Positions 1 through 6,213 of a stretch of DNA of 8,526 nucleotides are shown one piece after another. The notes below the pieces were generated by a model, which was not told where the DNA came from, did no database searches, and saw only the letters and a list, made by a program, of their open reading frames with translations. This DNA comes from Lachnospiraceae bacterium. GTDB lineage: Bacteria; Bacillota; Clostridia; Lachnospirales; Lachnospiraceae. The DNA lies in assembly GCA_003453515.1 (NCBI GenBank), contig DMLD01000125.1, positions 1-8,526 on the forward strand, read 5' to 3'. Both the position numbers and the translations under genes were made by a program. Within the stretch, counting starts at the first letter, position 1. Each line of letters opens with the position of its first letter.

Positions 1-585
1 CACAAGCTTCACGGACCAAAGGGCGTGGGATTTTTATACGTTGACGGAGGCAAGCTTGGACCCTACATACACGGAGGGCATCAGCAGAAAAATATGCGCT
101 CGGGCACCGAAAATGTGCCGGGCATCGCGGGCTTCGGACTTGCCGCAAGGCTTGCCTGTACCGATATTGACAGGAAGCGTGAGCGGGTGGCAAAGCTCAG
201 TAATGCCTTTATTAAAAATGTCACAAGGATAGAGGATGTCGTGGTTCACGGCAGGGAATGCGATATACCGGCATCGGAAGCAAATACGGGGTATGAGGAC
301 ACATATTCACCGTATATAATAAGTCTGGGTGTAAAGGGAGTGAGAGCAGAGGTTTTGCTTCACGCGCTTGAGGAAAAGGGAATATATGTATCCTCGGGCT
401 CTGCCTGCTCGACCAACCATCCGGGGATAAGTGATACATTGACGGCTATAGGGGTCGGGAAGGATTATCTTGATTCGACCATACGCATAAGCCTGTCAGG
501 ATATACGACCGAAGAAGAGCTTGATGCTGCGGCGAAGGCTCTTGGCGAGCTGATACCTGTTCTCAGGCGGTTCACACGAAGATGA
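1..585 (+). CDS. Cysteine desulfurase (NifS/IscS family), 5'-truncated by window edge
   Basis: PLP enzyme that takes sulfur from L-cysteine, forms a protein persulfide and hands it to an acceptor. Only the last 194 codons are present, about half of the usual 380-390. The window opens on the His-Lys of HKLHGPKGVGFLYV, so the Lys at codon 2 (bases 4-6) is the predicted Schiff-base lysine. The catalytic Cys is codon 136 (bases 406-408) in YVSSGSACSTNHPG, followed by the usual C-terminal RISLSGYTTEEEL. The frame is open from base 1, so the Met at base 25 is internal and not the start. The stop codon overlaps the thiI ribosome-binding site, so the two genes are surely co-transcribed. Inference: like NifZ of Bacillus subtilis, which sits next to and feeds a rhodanese-less ThiI, this is probably a dedicated sulfur donor for tRNA thiolation rather than the general Fe-S cluster desulfurase. 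The family call is firm; the dedicated role is likely. Confidence 0.93.
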   Translation, partial: HKLHGPKGVGFLYVDGGKLGPYIHGGHQQKNMRSGTENVPGIAGFGLAARLACTDIDRKRERVAKLSNAFIKNVTRIEDVVVHGRECDIPASEANTGYEDTYSPYIISLGVKGVRAEVLLHALEEKGIYVSSGSACSTNHPGISDTLTAIGVGKDYLDSTIRISLSGYTTEEELDAAAKALGELIPVLRRFTRR

Positions 586-595
586 AGGAGTAAAA

Positions 596-1780
596 ATGGC
601 AAATACATATCTTATCAAATACGCCGAGATCGGCATAAAAGGAAAAAACAGATACAAGTTTGAGGATGCGCTGGTGCATCGTATCATAGAGAGAGTAAGA
701 AGAGTCGACGGTGAGTTCAGAGTGCAGAAGGAGCAGGGCAGGATCACGGTCGAAGCTCTCTCGGAGCACGATGAAGAGGAGCTTATCACAGCACTTTCAC
801 ATGTGTTCGGGGTGGCTCAGATATGTCCCGTCACCGAGAGCAGGGACAAGGATTTCCAAAGCATTTTAGAGGCGCTGTATGAGCATATCGAGGGAAGGAT
901 GAAGGATAAGGCATTTACCTTTAAGGTATTTGCAAAGAGGAGCGATAAGTCCTATCCCATGGAAAGCCCCGAGATATGTGTTGAAGCGGGCTCGTATATA
1001 CTGGATAAATTCCCGAATGCGTCCGTGGATGTCCACTCCCCGGAATATAAGATATTTATCGAGGTGAGGCGACAGGCGTACGTGTATATGTCAGGATATC
1101 CGGGAGCAGGCGGTATGCCGGTCGGAACGGCAGGCAAGGCAATGCTGCTTCTGTCCGGAGGAATCGACTCGCCGGTTGCGGGCTACCGCATAGCCAAAAG
1201 GGGTGTGCAGATAGAAGCCGTATACTTCCACGCTCCGCCGTACACCTCTGACAGAGCAAAGCAAAAGGTGGTCGACCTCGCCCGCATCATAAGCGAGTAC
1301 ACGGGACCGATACATATGTATGTGGTGAACTTTACCGATATACAGCTTGATATATATGAAAAATGTCCGCACGATGAGCTGACCATCATCATGCGCAGAT
1401 ACATGATGCGTATAGCGGAGCACCTTGCAAGGCAGGACGAGTGTCTGGGACTGGTGACCGGAGAGAGCATAGCTCAGGTGGCATCTCAGACGATGCAGTC
1501 GCTTGCCGCGACCGATGCCGTGTGCGGCATGCCGGTATACAGACCGCTGATCGCTATGGATAAGCAGGAGATCATAAAGGAGTCAATGGATATAGGGGCA
1601 TACGAGACCTCGATACTCCCGTATGAGGATTGCTGCACGATATTTGTGGCAAAGCACCCGGTGACAAAGCCAAAGACTAAGGACATTGAGGTGTCCGAGG
1701 AACTGCTGAAGGGCAGCATTGAAGAGCTTGTAGAAAAAGCGATCCACACCGCCGAAGCGATGTGGATCAGTGCCAATTAG
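596..1780 (+). CDS. thiI: tRNA 4-thiouridine synthase ThiI (no rhodanese domain)
   Basis: Adenylates U8 of tRNA with ATP and replaces the oxygen with sulfur to give s4U8; in some bacteria it also supplies sulfur for the thiamine thiazole. The protein has 394 residues: an N-terminal ferredoxin-like region (NTYLIKYAEIGIKGKNR), a THUMP domain at roughly 60-165, and a PP-loop ATP pyrophosphatase domain with SGGIDSPVAG at 187-196. It ends near residue 394, whereas E. coli ThiI (482 residues) carries a C-terminal rhodanese domain with the persulfide Cys456. That domain is absent here, as in Bacillus, so sulfur must come directly from a desulfurase, and the gene just upstream encodes one. The ATG at 596 has AAGGAG at 585-590 with 5 bases of spacing, overlapping the upstream stop. 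The 3' end converges on the HPr-like gene with a 12-base gap, and its last codons contain that gene's terminator hairpin. Confidence 0.96.
   Translation: MANTYLIKYAEIGIKGKNRYKFEDALVHRIIERVRRVDGEFRVQKEQGRITVEALSEHDEEELITALSHVFGVAQICPVTESRDKDFQSILEALYEHIEGRMKDKAFTFKVFAKRSDKSYPMESPEICVEAGSYILDKFPNASVDVHSPEYKIFIEVRRQAYVYMSGYPGAGGMPVGTAGKAMLLLSGGIDSPVAGYRIAKRGVQIEAVYFHAPPYTSDRAKQKVVDLARIISEYTGPIHMYVVNFTDIQLDIYEKCPHDELTIIMRRYMMRIAEHLARQDECLGLVTGESIAQVASQTMQSLAATDAVCGMPVYRPLIAMDKQEIIKESMDIGAYETSILPYEDCCTIFVAKHPVTKPKTKDIEVSEELLKGSIEELVEKAIHTAEAMWISAN
1734..1768 (-). terminator. Rho-independent terminator of the HPr-like gene, inside thiI
   Basis: Read on the minus strand, 1768-1741 folds into one hairpin: outer arms GATCCACA/TGTGGATC (8 perfect pairs), one T-G wobble, then CGC/GCG closing a TTCG tetraloop, 12 pairs in all. 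It is followed after two bases by a run of five T (plus-strand A at 1734-1738). The C-UUCG-G loop is an unusually stable tetraloop. On the plus strand the wobble becomes a C-A mismatch and the next T-rich stretch (1781-1790) lies 12 bases past the stem, so the element is built for the minus strand. It starts about 25 bases beyond the stop of the HPr-like gene. Confidence 0.8.
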
Positions 1781-1792
1781 TTTTATTTTGAT

Positions 1793-2029
1793 TTAGTCTA
1801 CGATGAACGGTTTGAGCTTCTCAAGGATCTCATCGATGTTGCCGTTCTCGCTGTGAATGTTCAGTTCGATAGGCTTAGACAGATCCAAGCTGAATATACC
1901 CATGATGGACTTGGCATCTATGACATATCGACCTGATACGAGATCAAATTCGGCATTATACTTGGTTACTTCGTTTACAAAGTCCTTGACCTTGTCAATG
2001 GAATTCAGTGAAACATTAACTGTTTTCAT
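1793..2029 (-). CDS. HPr-like protein lacking the phosphocarrier histidine
   Basis: A 78-residue protein that aligns with HPr over its whole length. The best match is the region around regulatory Ser46: HPr has KSIMGVMSL, this protein has KSIMGIFSLDL (40-50, Ser41), and TKYNAEFDL (22-30) matches SKYDADVNL. The HPr active-site loop GIHARPA is replaced by LNSIDKV (8-14), so His15 becomes Ser10 and Arg17 becomes Asp12. It therefore cannot act as the normal PEP phosphotransferase carrier. A regulatory role, as for B. subtilis Crh (which has Gln15 but keeps Ser46), is inference. The frame could open 30 bases further upstream at 2059, but 2029 is the better start: AAGGAGG lies 8 bases before it, and the predicted promoter would start RNA near 2064, leaving no room for a ribosome site before 2059. 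It is monocistronic, with its own promoter and terminator. No other PTS gene is in the window. Confidence 0.85.
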   Translation of the reverse strand: MKTVNVSLNSIDKVKDFVNEVTKYNAEFDLVSGRYVIDAKSIMGIFSLDLSKPIELNIHSENGNIDEILEKLKPFIVD

Positions 2030-2037
2030 GATAGGTT

Positions 2038-2044
2038 CCTCCTT
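2038..2044 (-). promoter_or_regulatory. Ribosome-binding site fixing the HPr-like start
   Basis: On the minus strand AAGGAGG is seven bases of perfect Shine-Dalgarno match, 8 bases before the ATG at 2029. No such site precedes the in-frame ATGs at 2059 and 2056, so the 78-residue form is preferred over 88 residues. Confidence 0.85.
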
Positions 2045-2046
2045 TT

Positions 2047-2075
2047 TTGTTGTCATCATCTTTCGGATTTATGAT
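2047..2075 (+). promoter_or_regulatory. Possible mtaB promoter, overlapping the divergent promoter
   Basis: On the plus strand TATGAT (2070-2075) is a good -10 box, with TTGTTG (2047-2052), a weak -35 box, 17 bases upstream. Start would be near 2082, about 36 bases before the mtaB ribosome site. The -10 boxes of the two divergent genes would share five of six base pairs. The alternative TAAAAT at 2110-2115 would start RNA too close to the ribosome site and has no -35 box. Confidence 0.4.
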
Positions 2076-2099
2076 AGTAAAAAATGAAGCAAAAGTCAA
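2071..2099 (-). promoter_or_regulatory. Sigma-A-type promoter of the HPr-like gene
   Basis: On the minus strand there is a -35 box TTGACT (2099-2094), exactly 17 bases of spacer, then a -10 box TATCAT (2076-2071); each matches consensus at 5 of 6 positions. Transcription would start near 2064, giving a leader of about 35 bases. The -35 motif is repeated in tandem five bases further upstream (2104-2099), sharing one base with the first copy. Confidence 0.75.
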
Positions 2100-2127
2100 G
2101 TCAAAAAGTTAAAATACGGAGAAAAAT

Positions 2128-3444
2128 ATGCAGGTGGCATTTTTAACACTCGGCTGCAAGGTCAATTATTATGAGTCCGAGTGTATGATCAGGGAGTTTT
2201 TAAAAAGAGGACATCTTGTCGTGGATTTTGAGGAAGAGGCAGATGTCTATGTGATCAATACCTGTACGGTCACCAATATAGCGGATCGCAAATCAAGGCA
2301 GATGATCCACAGAGCAAAAAAACGCTCGCCGCACTCACTTATAGTGGCGACGGGGTGTTATGTCGACAGCGCGGGGGAGGAGATAACGAAGGATCCTGCC
2401 ATAGATCTTGCCATAGACAACAAGGGAAAGAGCGAGCTGGTAAAAAGGGTCGAGGACGAGTGGAGACTAAGGGTCAAGTCCGTAAGTCCCTCAGCAGATG
2501 ATACATCCGCAGGAAACTCAGGTATCAAGGATATGCACAAGCACAGAACCAGAGCATTCGTTGCGATACAGGATGGCTGCAATCAGTTCTGCACATACTG
2601 TCTCATACCCTATGTCAGGGGCAGGGGCAGGCTCAGAAGCACCGACCCTGATGATGTGGTGCGCATGGTCGAAGACTATGTCGATGAGGGCTGCACGGAG
2701 GTAGTGCTGACAGGCATACATCTCTCGTCCTACGGAGTTACGGAAAACCGTGCCGATGGGTTCGTGATCGAAAAGGGAAGGGCGCTTGCCGGGCTGATAT
2801 GCAGGGTCGGAGAAATAGACGGGCTAAAGCGGATAAGGCTTGGTTCGCTCGAACCGAGGATCATAAGCCGCGAGTGGCTGGATATGCTCAAGGGCTGTGA
2901 CAAGCTGATGCCCCATTTTCACCTGTCCTTGCAAAGCGGGTGCGATGCCACGCTTAAGCGCATGAACAGGCACTATACGACCGTTGAATACGAGGAAAAG
3001 GTCCTTATGCTGAAAAGTGTCTATGAGAGGCCTGCGATAACAACAGACGTTATAGTCGGGTTTCCGGGCGAGACCGATGACGAGTTTGATAATACGCTTG
3101 CGTTTCTCGACAGGCAGGGCTTTGCCGATATGCACGTTTTTCAGTATTCGAAGAGAGACGGGACCGTGGCTGCCTCCATGCCGGATCAGGTGAGTCCCGG
3201 GATAAAGAAGCAAAGATCAGATATCCTGCTTGGCAGGGTGAAGGAGTGGAGCAGGCGCTATAAAGACTCCATATCGGACATCATACCCTCCATACTCTAC
3301 GAGGAATACATAAAGGAAGGGGATGTGCGGTTTCTCACGGGCTATGACGAAAGATATGTCAGATATCGTCTTGAGGAAGACAGAGCAGGAGCATTGAAGC
3401 TCGGACCCGGGATGATCGGCAGCGAGGGAATGATCATGTTATAA
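2128..3444 (+). CDS. mtaB: tRNA t6A37 methylthiotransferase MtaB (radical SAM)
   Basis: Converts t6A to ms2t6A at position 37 of tRNAs that read ANN codons, using two 4Fe-4S clusters and two SAM. The N-terminal methylthiotransferase domain carries the cluster cysteines Cys10 (TLGCKVNYYES), Cys46 (NTCTVTN) and Cys77 (ATGCYVD). The radical SAM triad is Cys151, Cys155 and Cys158 in GCNQFCTYCLIPYVRGRGR. Further family motifs are LSLQSGCDATLKRMNR at about 266-281 and GFPGETDDEF at 311-320. The last 60 residues fit a TRAM RNA-binding domain but are poorly conserved. The length of 438 is close to B. subtilis YqeV/MtaB. LGCKVNYYES and the t6A-type context separate it from MiaB and RimO. GGAG at 2118-2121 lies 6 bases before the ATG. 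Residues 117-140 form a hydrophilic, low-complexity linker. It is transcribed away from the HPr-like gene, and ireB follows after 76 bases that hold a new promoter. Confidence 0.95.
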   Translation: MQVAFLTLGCKVNYYESECMIREFLKRGHLVVDFEEEADVYVINTCTVTNIADRKSRQMIHRAKKRSPHSLIVATGCYVDSAGEEITKDPAIDLAIDNKGKSELVKRVEDEWRLRVKSVSPSADDTSAGNSGIKDMHKHRTRAFVAIQDGCNQFCTYCLIPYVRGRGRLRSTDPDDVVRMVEDYVDEGCTEVVLTGIHLSSYGVTENRADGFVIEKGRALAGLICRVGEIDGLKRIRLGSLEPRIISREWLDMLKGCDKLMPHFHLSLQSGCDATLKRMNRHYTTVEYEEKVLMLKSVYERPAITTDVIVGFPGETDDEFDNTLAFLDRQGFADMHVFQYSKRDGTVAASMPDQVSPGIKKQRSDILLGRVKEWSRRYKDSISDIIPSILYEEYIKEGDVRFLTGYDERYVRYRLEEDRAGALKLGPGMIGSEGMIML

Positions 3445-3454
3445 AAAAAATATG

Positions 3455-3483
3455 TTGCCAAAAACGAAAATATCGTATAGAAT
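3455..3483 (+). promoter_or_regulatory. Sigma-A-type promoter for the ireB operon
   Basis: TTGCCA (3455-3460), exactly 17 bases of spacer, then TAGAAT (3478-3483); each hexamer matches consensus at 5 of 6 positions. The -35 box begins 10 bases after the mtaB stop codon. RNA would start near 3490, leaving about 30 bases of leader before ireB, with GAGGG at 3510-3514 as the ribosome site. I see no terminator between mtaB and this promoter. Confidence 0.7.
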
Positions 3484-3520
3484 ATATATGCAATAGAGGT
3501 AAAGCACAAGAGGGTTTGCA

Positions 3521-3790
3521 ATGAGTGAGATAAATAATACACAGTTTTTTAATGTAGATTATGATGCGGATTACGATGTGCGCGACATCATAGCTGCGGT
3601 CTATAAAGCGCTGACGGAGAAGGGGTACAACCCGGTCAATCAGATAGTGGGTTATCTGATGAGCGGAGATCCCACGTATATCACCAGCCACAAGGGCGCG
3701 AGAAGCCTGATCATGAGGGCTGAGCGCGATGAGATCATAGAGGTCTTTCTGGAGGATTATATCAAGTTCAATCTGGAGAACAACGGCTGA
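3521..3790 (+). CDS. ireB: IreB family regulatory phosphoprotein (UPF0297)
   Basis: A small cytosolic protein of 89 residues. In Enterococcus faecalis, IreB is a substrate of the PASTA-domain Ser/Thr kinase IreK and lowers cephalosporin resistance; elsewhere its role is unknown (B. subtilis YrzL). The family core is clear: ALTEKGYNPVNQIVGYLMSG at 30-49, followed by DPTYITSHKGAR and the ERDEI near the C-terminus. E. faecalis IreB is phosphorylated on Thr4 and Thr7. Here Thr7 is kept (NNTQFF), while position 4 is Ile. GAGGG lies 6 bases before the ATG. The gene leads the operon from the promoter at 3455-3483. ruvX starts one base after its stop, so translation of the two is probably coupled. 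In many Firmicutes alaS lies just upstream, but here the neighbour is mtaB. Confidence 0.93.
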   Translation: MSEINNTQFFNVDYDADYDVRDIIAAVYKALTEKGYNPVNQIVGYLMSGDPTYITSHKGARSLIMRAERDEIIEVFLEDYIKFNLENNG

Positions 3791-3791
3791 T

Positions 3792-4214
3792 ATGAGAGTT
3801 ATGGGATTGGATTACGGTCGTATCAGCGTGGGAGTGGCAATCAGCGATTCCGCCGGCATAGTGGCTTCTCCGGTTGAGACCATTACCCGCAAGGGTGAAA
3901 ATAAACTGAGACAGACATACGCAAGACTTCGTGAGCTGATCGCGGAGTATGGGGTAGAGCACATAGTGGTGGGACTTCCCATACATATGAACGGTGAGAT
4001 GTCCGAGCGTGCCGAAAGGTCAAAGGAGTTTGCTGCAGAGCTGGAGCAAAAGACAGGGATAGGTGTGTCTCTCATGGACGAGAGACTGACTACGGCGGAG
4101 GCTTCGTCAGTGCTGAAGGCAGGCGGGGTCAGGCGTGAGGATGAAAAAAAATATGTGGACAAGCTTGCGGCTTCCCTGATACTGCAGAGATATTTGGATT
4201 CACAGTCTGCCTGA
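3792..4214 (+). CDS. ruvX: RuvX/YqgF family putative Holliday junction resolvase
   Basis: An RNase H-fold nuclease of 140 residues. The family is annotated as a Holliday junction resolvase, and in E. coli YqgF is linked to 16S rRNA 5'-end processing, so the in vivo substrate is uncertain. The catalytic acidic set is visible: Asp7 (GLDYGRISVGVA), Glu97 (MDERLTT) and Asp123 (KKYVDKLAASLILQRYL). IVVGLPIHMNG at 58-68 is the usual second strand-loop motif. The ATG at 3792 gives the normal MRVMGLDYG beginning. Its ribosome site GGAG (3775-3778) is 13 bases away, inside ireB, which is long and supports coupling to ireB translation. ireB-ruvX-DUF1292 is a conserved trio (yrzL-yrrK-yrzB in B. subtilis). 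Confidence 0.94.
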   Translation: MRVMGLDYGRISVGVAISDSAGIVASPVETITRKGENKLRQTYARLRELIAEYGVEHIVVGLPIHMNGEMSERAERSKEFAAELEQKTGIGVSLMDERLTTAEASSVLKAGGVRREDEKKYVDKLAASLILQRYLDSQSA

Positions 4215-4249
4215 CAGGAAATTGCACAACGCATGGAGGCTAAGGATAT

Positions 4250-4522
4250 ATGGATACTGATGGGATGATCACACTTACCGATGAGGACGGTAAGGAAACT
4301 GATTTCTATATAATCGAACAGACAGAGCTTGGAGGGGACACTTATCTTCTGGTAACCGATTCGACGGAGGATGAGGAAGCCGAGGCTCTTATTTTGCGTG
4401 AAATACCCGAGGATGAAGGTATGGTAACGTATGAAACTGTAGATGATGATGAAAAGCTTAAAGCTCTTTCGGGACTCTTTGAGGAGCTTTTGGAGGATGT
4501 AGATATACAAATAAACGAATAA
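4250..4522 (+). CDS. DUF1292 family protein, acidic, unknown function
   Basis: 90 residues, strongly acidic, with Asp/Glu clusters at 40-44 and 65-67. It begins with the family pattern ITLTDEDGKETDF (7-19), then a YLLV strand and an ALILREIPEDEG segment (46-57), and ends in an amphipathic helix (LKALSGLFEELLEDV). The family (B. subtilis YrzB) has no assigned function; its near-constant position after ireB and ruvX is the main clue. GGAGG at 4235-4239 is 10 bases before the ATG. Met6 at 4265 is a possible but worse-spaced start. As I recall, in many Clostridia a Fur-family repressor gene follows; here RNase J follows directly after 14 bases. Confidence 0.9.
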   Translation: MDTDGMITLTDEDGKETDFYIIEQTELGGDTYLLVTDSTEDEEAEALILREIPEDEGMVTYETVDDDEKLKALSGLFEELLEDVDIQINE

Positions 4523-4529
4523 GAGGTGA
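4523..4529 (+). promoter_or_regulatory. Ribosome-binding site supporting the RNase J TTG start
   Basis: GAGGTGA lies 7 bases before the TTG at 4537, directly after the stop codon of the DUF1292 gene. There is no ATG or GTG codon in frame before residue 25 of the protein, and that position is already inside the conserved domain. Confidence 0.8.
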
Positions 4530-4536
4530 GACACAA

Positions 4537-6210
4537 TTGAAGAAAAAACTTAATAATGCGGATGAGACGATACGCATCATCCCACTCGGAGGCCTCGAAC
4601 AGATCGGGATGAATATAACGGCCTTTGAGACGGAAAGCAGTATCATCGTCGTGGACTGCGGCTTGGCATTCCCTGAGGATGATATGCTGGGTGTGGATCT
4701 GGTTATCCCGGACATCACGTACCTGGAGGATCATCGTGACAAGGTAAAGGGGTTTGTGATAACCCACGGACACGAGGATCATATCGGGTCTCTTCCCTAT
4801 GTGTTGCAGAGGCTGAATGTTCCGATCTATGCTACAAGGCTTACCATGGCGATCATAGAGAACAAGCTGAAGGAGCACAATCTTGCGGGCAATGTCAAAA
4901 GGAAGGTCGTGACCTACGGTCAGTATATAAATCTCGGAGATTTTCGTATAGAATTTATATGTACCAACCACAGTATAGCCGATTCGGCGGCACTGGCGAT
5001 ATATACGCCGGCGGGAGTCATAGTACATACAGGTGATTTTAAGGTCGACTATACTCCGGTATACGGAGATACCATTGATCTGGCAAGATTTGGCGAGCTT
5101 GGCAAAAAAGGAGTTCTCGCGCTCATGTGCGATTCCACCAATGTTTTGAAGCCGGGCTTTACGGAGTCCGAAAAAACGGTAGGAAAAACCTTCGACGCCA
5201 TTTTTGAGGATAATGAAAAGAGCAGGATCATAGTTGCCACATTTGCATCCAATGTAGACAGGGTGCAGCAGATCATCAACTCTGCAAAAAAGCAGAACCG
5301 AAAGGTCGTCATCGAGGGTCGTTCGATGGTAAATATCGTCAATACTGCCATAGAGCTTGGTTATATTCAGGTCCCGGACGGTATGATGATATCGCTCGAG
5401 GAGATGGGCAACTACACCGACGATAAGCTGGTGCTGATAACCACGGGAAGCCAGGGAGAGTCCATGGCTGCGCTCTCGAGGATAGCTGCAAGTATCCATA
5501 AAAAGGTAACGATAAAGCCCGGTGATGTGGTCATATTCAGCTCACGTCCCATACCCGGCAACGAAAAATCAGTTTCCAAGGTAATTAATGAGCTGTCGAT
5601 GAAGGGAGCCAAAGTCATCATACAGGATACGCATGTGTCGGGACACGCCTGCGAGGAGGAGATCAAGCTTATCTATTCGCTCGTAAAGCCCAAGTATGCG
5701 ATACCCGTACACGGAGAGTATCGTCATCTCATCGGTCAGGGTGAGGTCGCGATGAAGATGGGCGTTCCCAAGGAGAACGTGGTCATACTGCGCTCGGGAG
5801 ATGTGCTGGAGATCGGCGAGAGCCACGCAAAGGTCGTGGAGACCGTGCGGTCTGCGGGCATCATGGTTGACGGTCTGGGTATAGGAGATGTAGGAAACAT
5901 AGTGCTCAGAGACCGGCAGCATCTTTCGGAAAACGGGCTTATGGTCGTGGTGCTCACGCTCGAGCGCGGCTCCAACATAGTGCTTGCGGGACCCGACATA
6001 GTTTCAAGAGGCTTCGTATATGTCAGAGAATCCGAGAATCTGATGGATGAGTGCAGAGAGGTCGTAAATATAGCGCTTGACAGATTGACCTCAAGGGGAG
6101 TCACCGACTGGAGCAAGATGAAAAATGAGATAAAGGATGCGCTTGCCGATTATCTTTGGAAGAAGATGAAGCGCAATCCGATGATACTGCCGATCATTAC
6201 CGAGGTATAA
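4537..6210 (+). CDS. rnjA: Ribonuclease J (metallo-beta-lactamase/beta-CASP)
   Basis: Zn-dependent 5'-3' exoribonuclease and endonuclease of mRNA decay and rRNA maturation. Its 557 residues match the family length of about 555. After the RIIPLGGLEQIGMN opening (13-26) comes the zinc site HGHEDH at 77-82, then His145 (TNHSIADS), Asp167 (HTGDFKVD) and His392 (VHGEYRH). The beta-CASP domain spans roughly 200-390, with SRPIPGNEKSVSKVIN at 336-351 and THVSGHACEEE at 365-375. A C-terminal domain with LAGPDIVSRGF (483-493) follows. The start is TTG, chosen because the ribosome site is well spaced and the N-terminus fits the family. A TTG start may keep expression moderate. It is the only RNase J here, so whether it acts as J1, J2 or the sole J enzyme cannot be told from the window. 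The O-methyltransferase starts three bases after its stop. Confidence 0.96.
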   Translation: MKKKLNNADETIRIIPLGGLEQIGMNITAFETESSIIVVDCGLAFPEDDMLGVDLVIPDITYLEDHRDKVKGFVITHGHEDHIGSLPYVLQRLNVPIYATRLTMAIIENKLKEHNLAGNVKRKVVTYGQYINLGDFRIEFICTNHSIADSAALAIYTPAGVIVHTGDFKVDYTPVYGDTIDLARFGELGKKGVLALMCDSTNVLKPGFTESEKTVGKTFDAIFEDNEKSRIIVATFASNVDRVQQIINSAKKQNRKVVIEGRSMVNIVNTAIELGYIQVPDGMMISLEEMGNYTDDKLVLITTGSQGESMAALSRIAASIHKKVTIKPGDVVIFSSRPIPGNEKSVSKVINELSMKGAKVIIQDTHVSGHACEEEIKLIYSLVKPKYAIPVHGEYRHLIGQGEVAMKMGVPKENVVILRSGDVLEIGESHAKVVETVRSAGIMVDGLGIGDVGNIVLRDRQHLSENGLMVVVLTLERGSNIVLAGPDIVSRGFVYVRESENLMDECREVVNIALDRLTSRGVTDWSKMKNEIKDALADYLWKKMKRNPMILPIITEV

Positions 6211-6213
6211 GCG

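Noticed and set aside
1801..1835. Nested inverted repeats CGATGA/TCATCG and TTGAG/CTCAA after thiI as its terminator
   Set aside because: The arms are short, no T-run follows, and they lie within the HPr-like coding sequence.
3412..3450. Inverted repeat ATGATC/GATCAT near the mtaB stop as a terminator
   Set aside because: The stem is only 6 pairs with a 14-base loop, and it is followed by an A-run, not a T-run, on the plus strand. It does not look like a plus-strand terminator.
3812..4534. A 240-codon minus-strand open frame across ruvX and the DUF1292 gene
   Set aside because: A shadow of the real genes: Ser/Ile/Leu-rich product with no family resemblance and full overlap with two conserved coding regions.
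4342..5499. A 385-codon open frame on the minus strand, antisense to the DUF1292 gene and RNase J
   Set aside because: It lies wholly opposite well-supported genes. Its product has no recognisable domain and is rich in His, Arg and Tyr as expected for an antisense shadow, and I saw no ribosome site or promoter for it.
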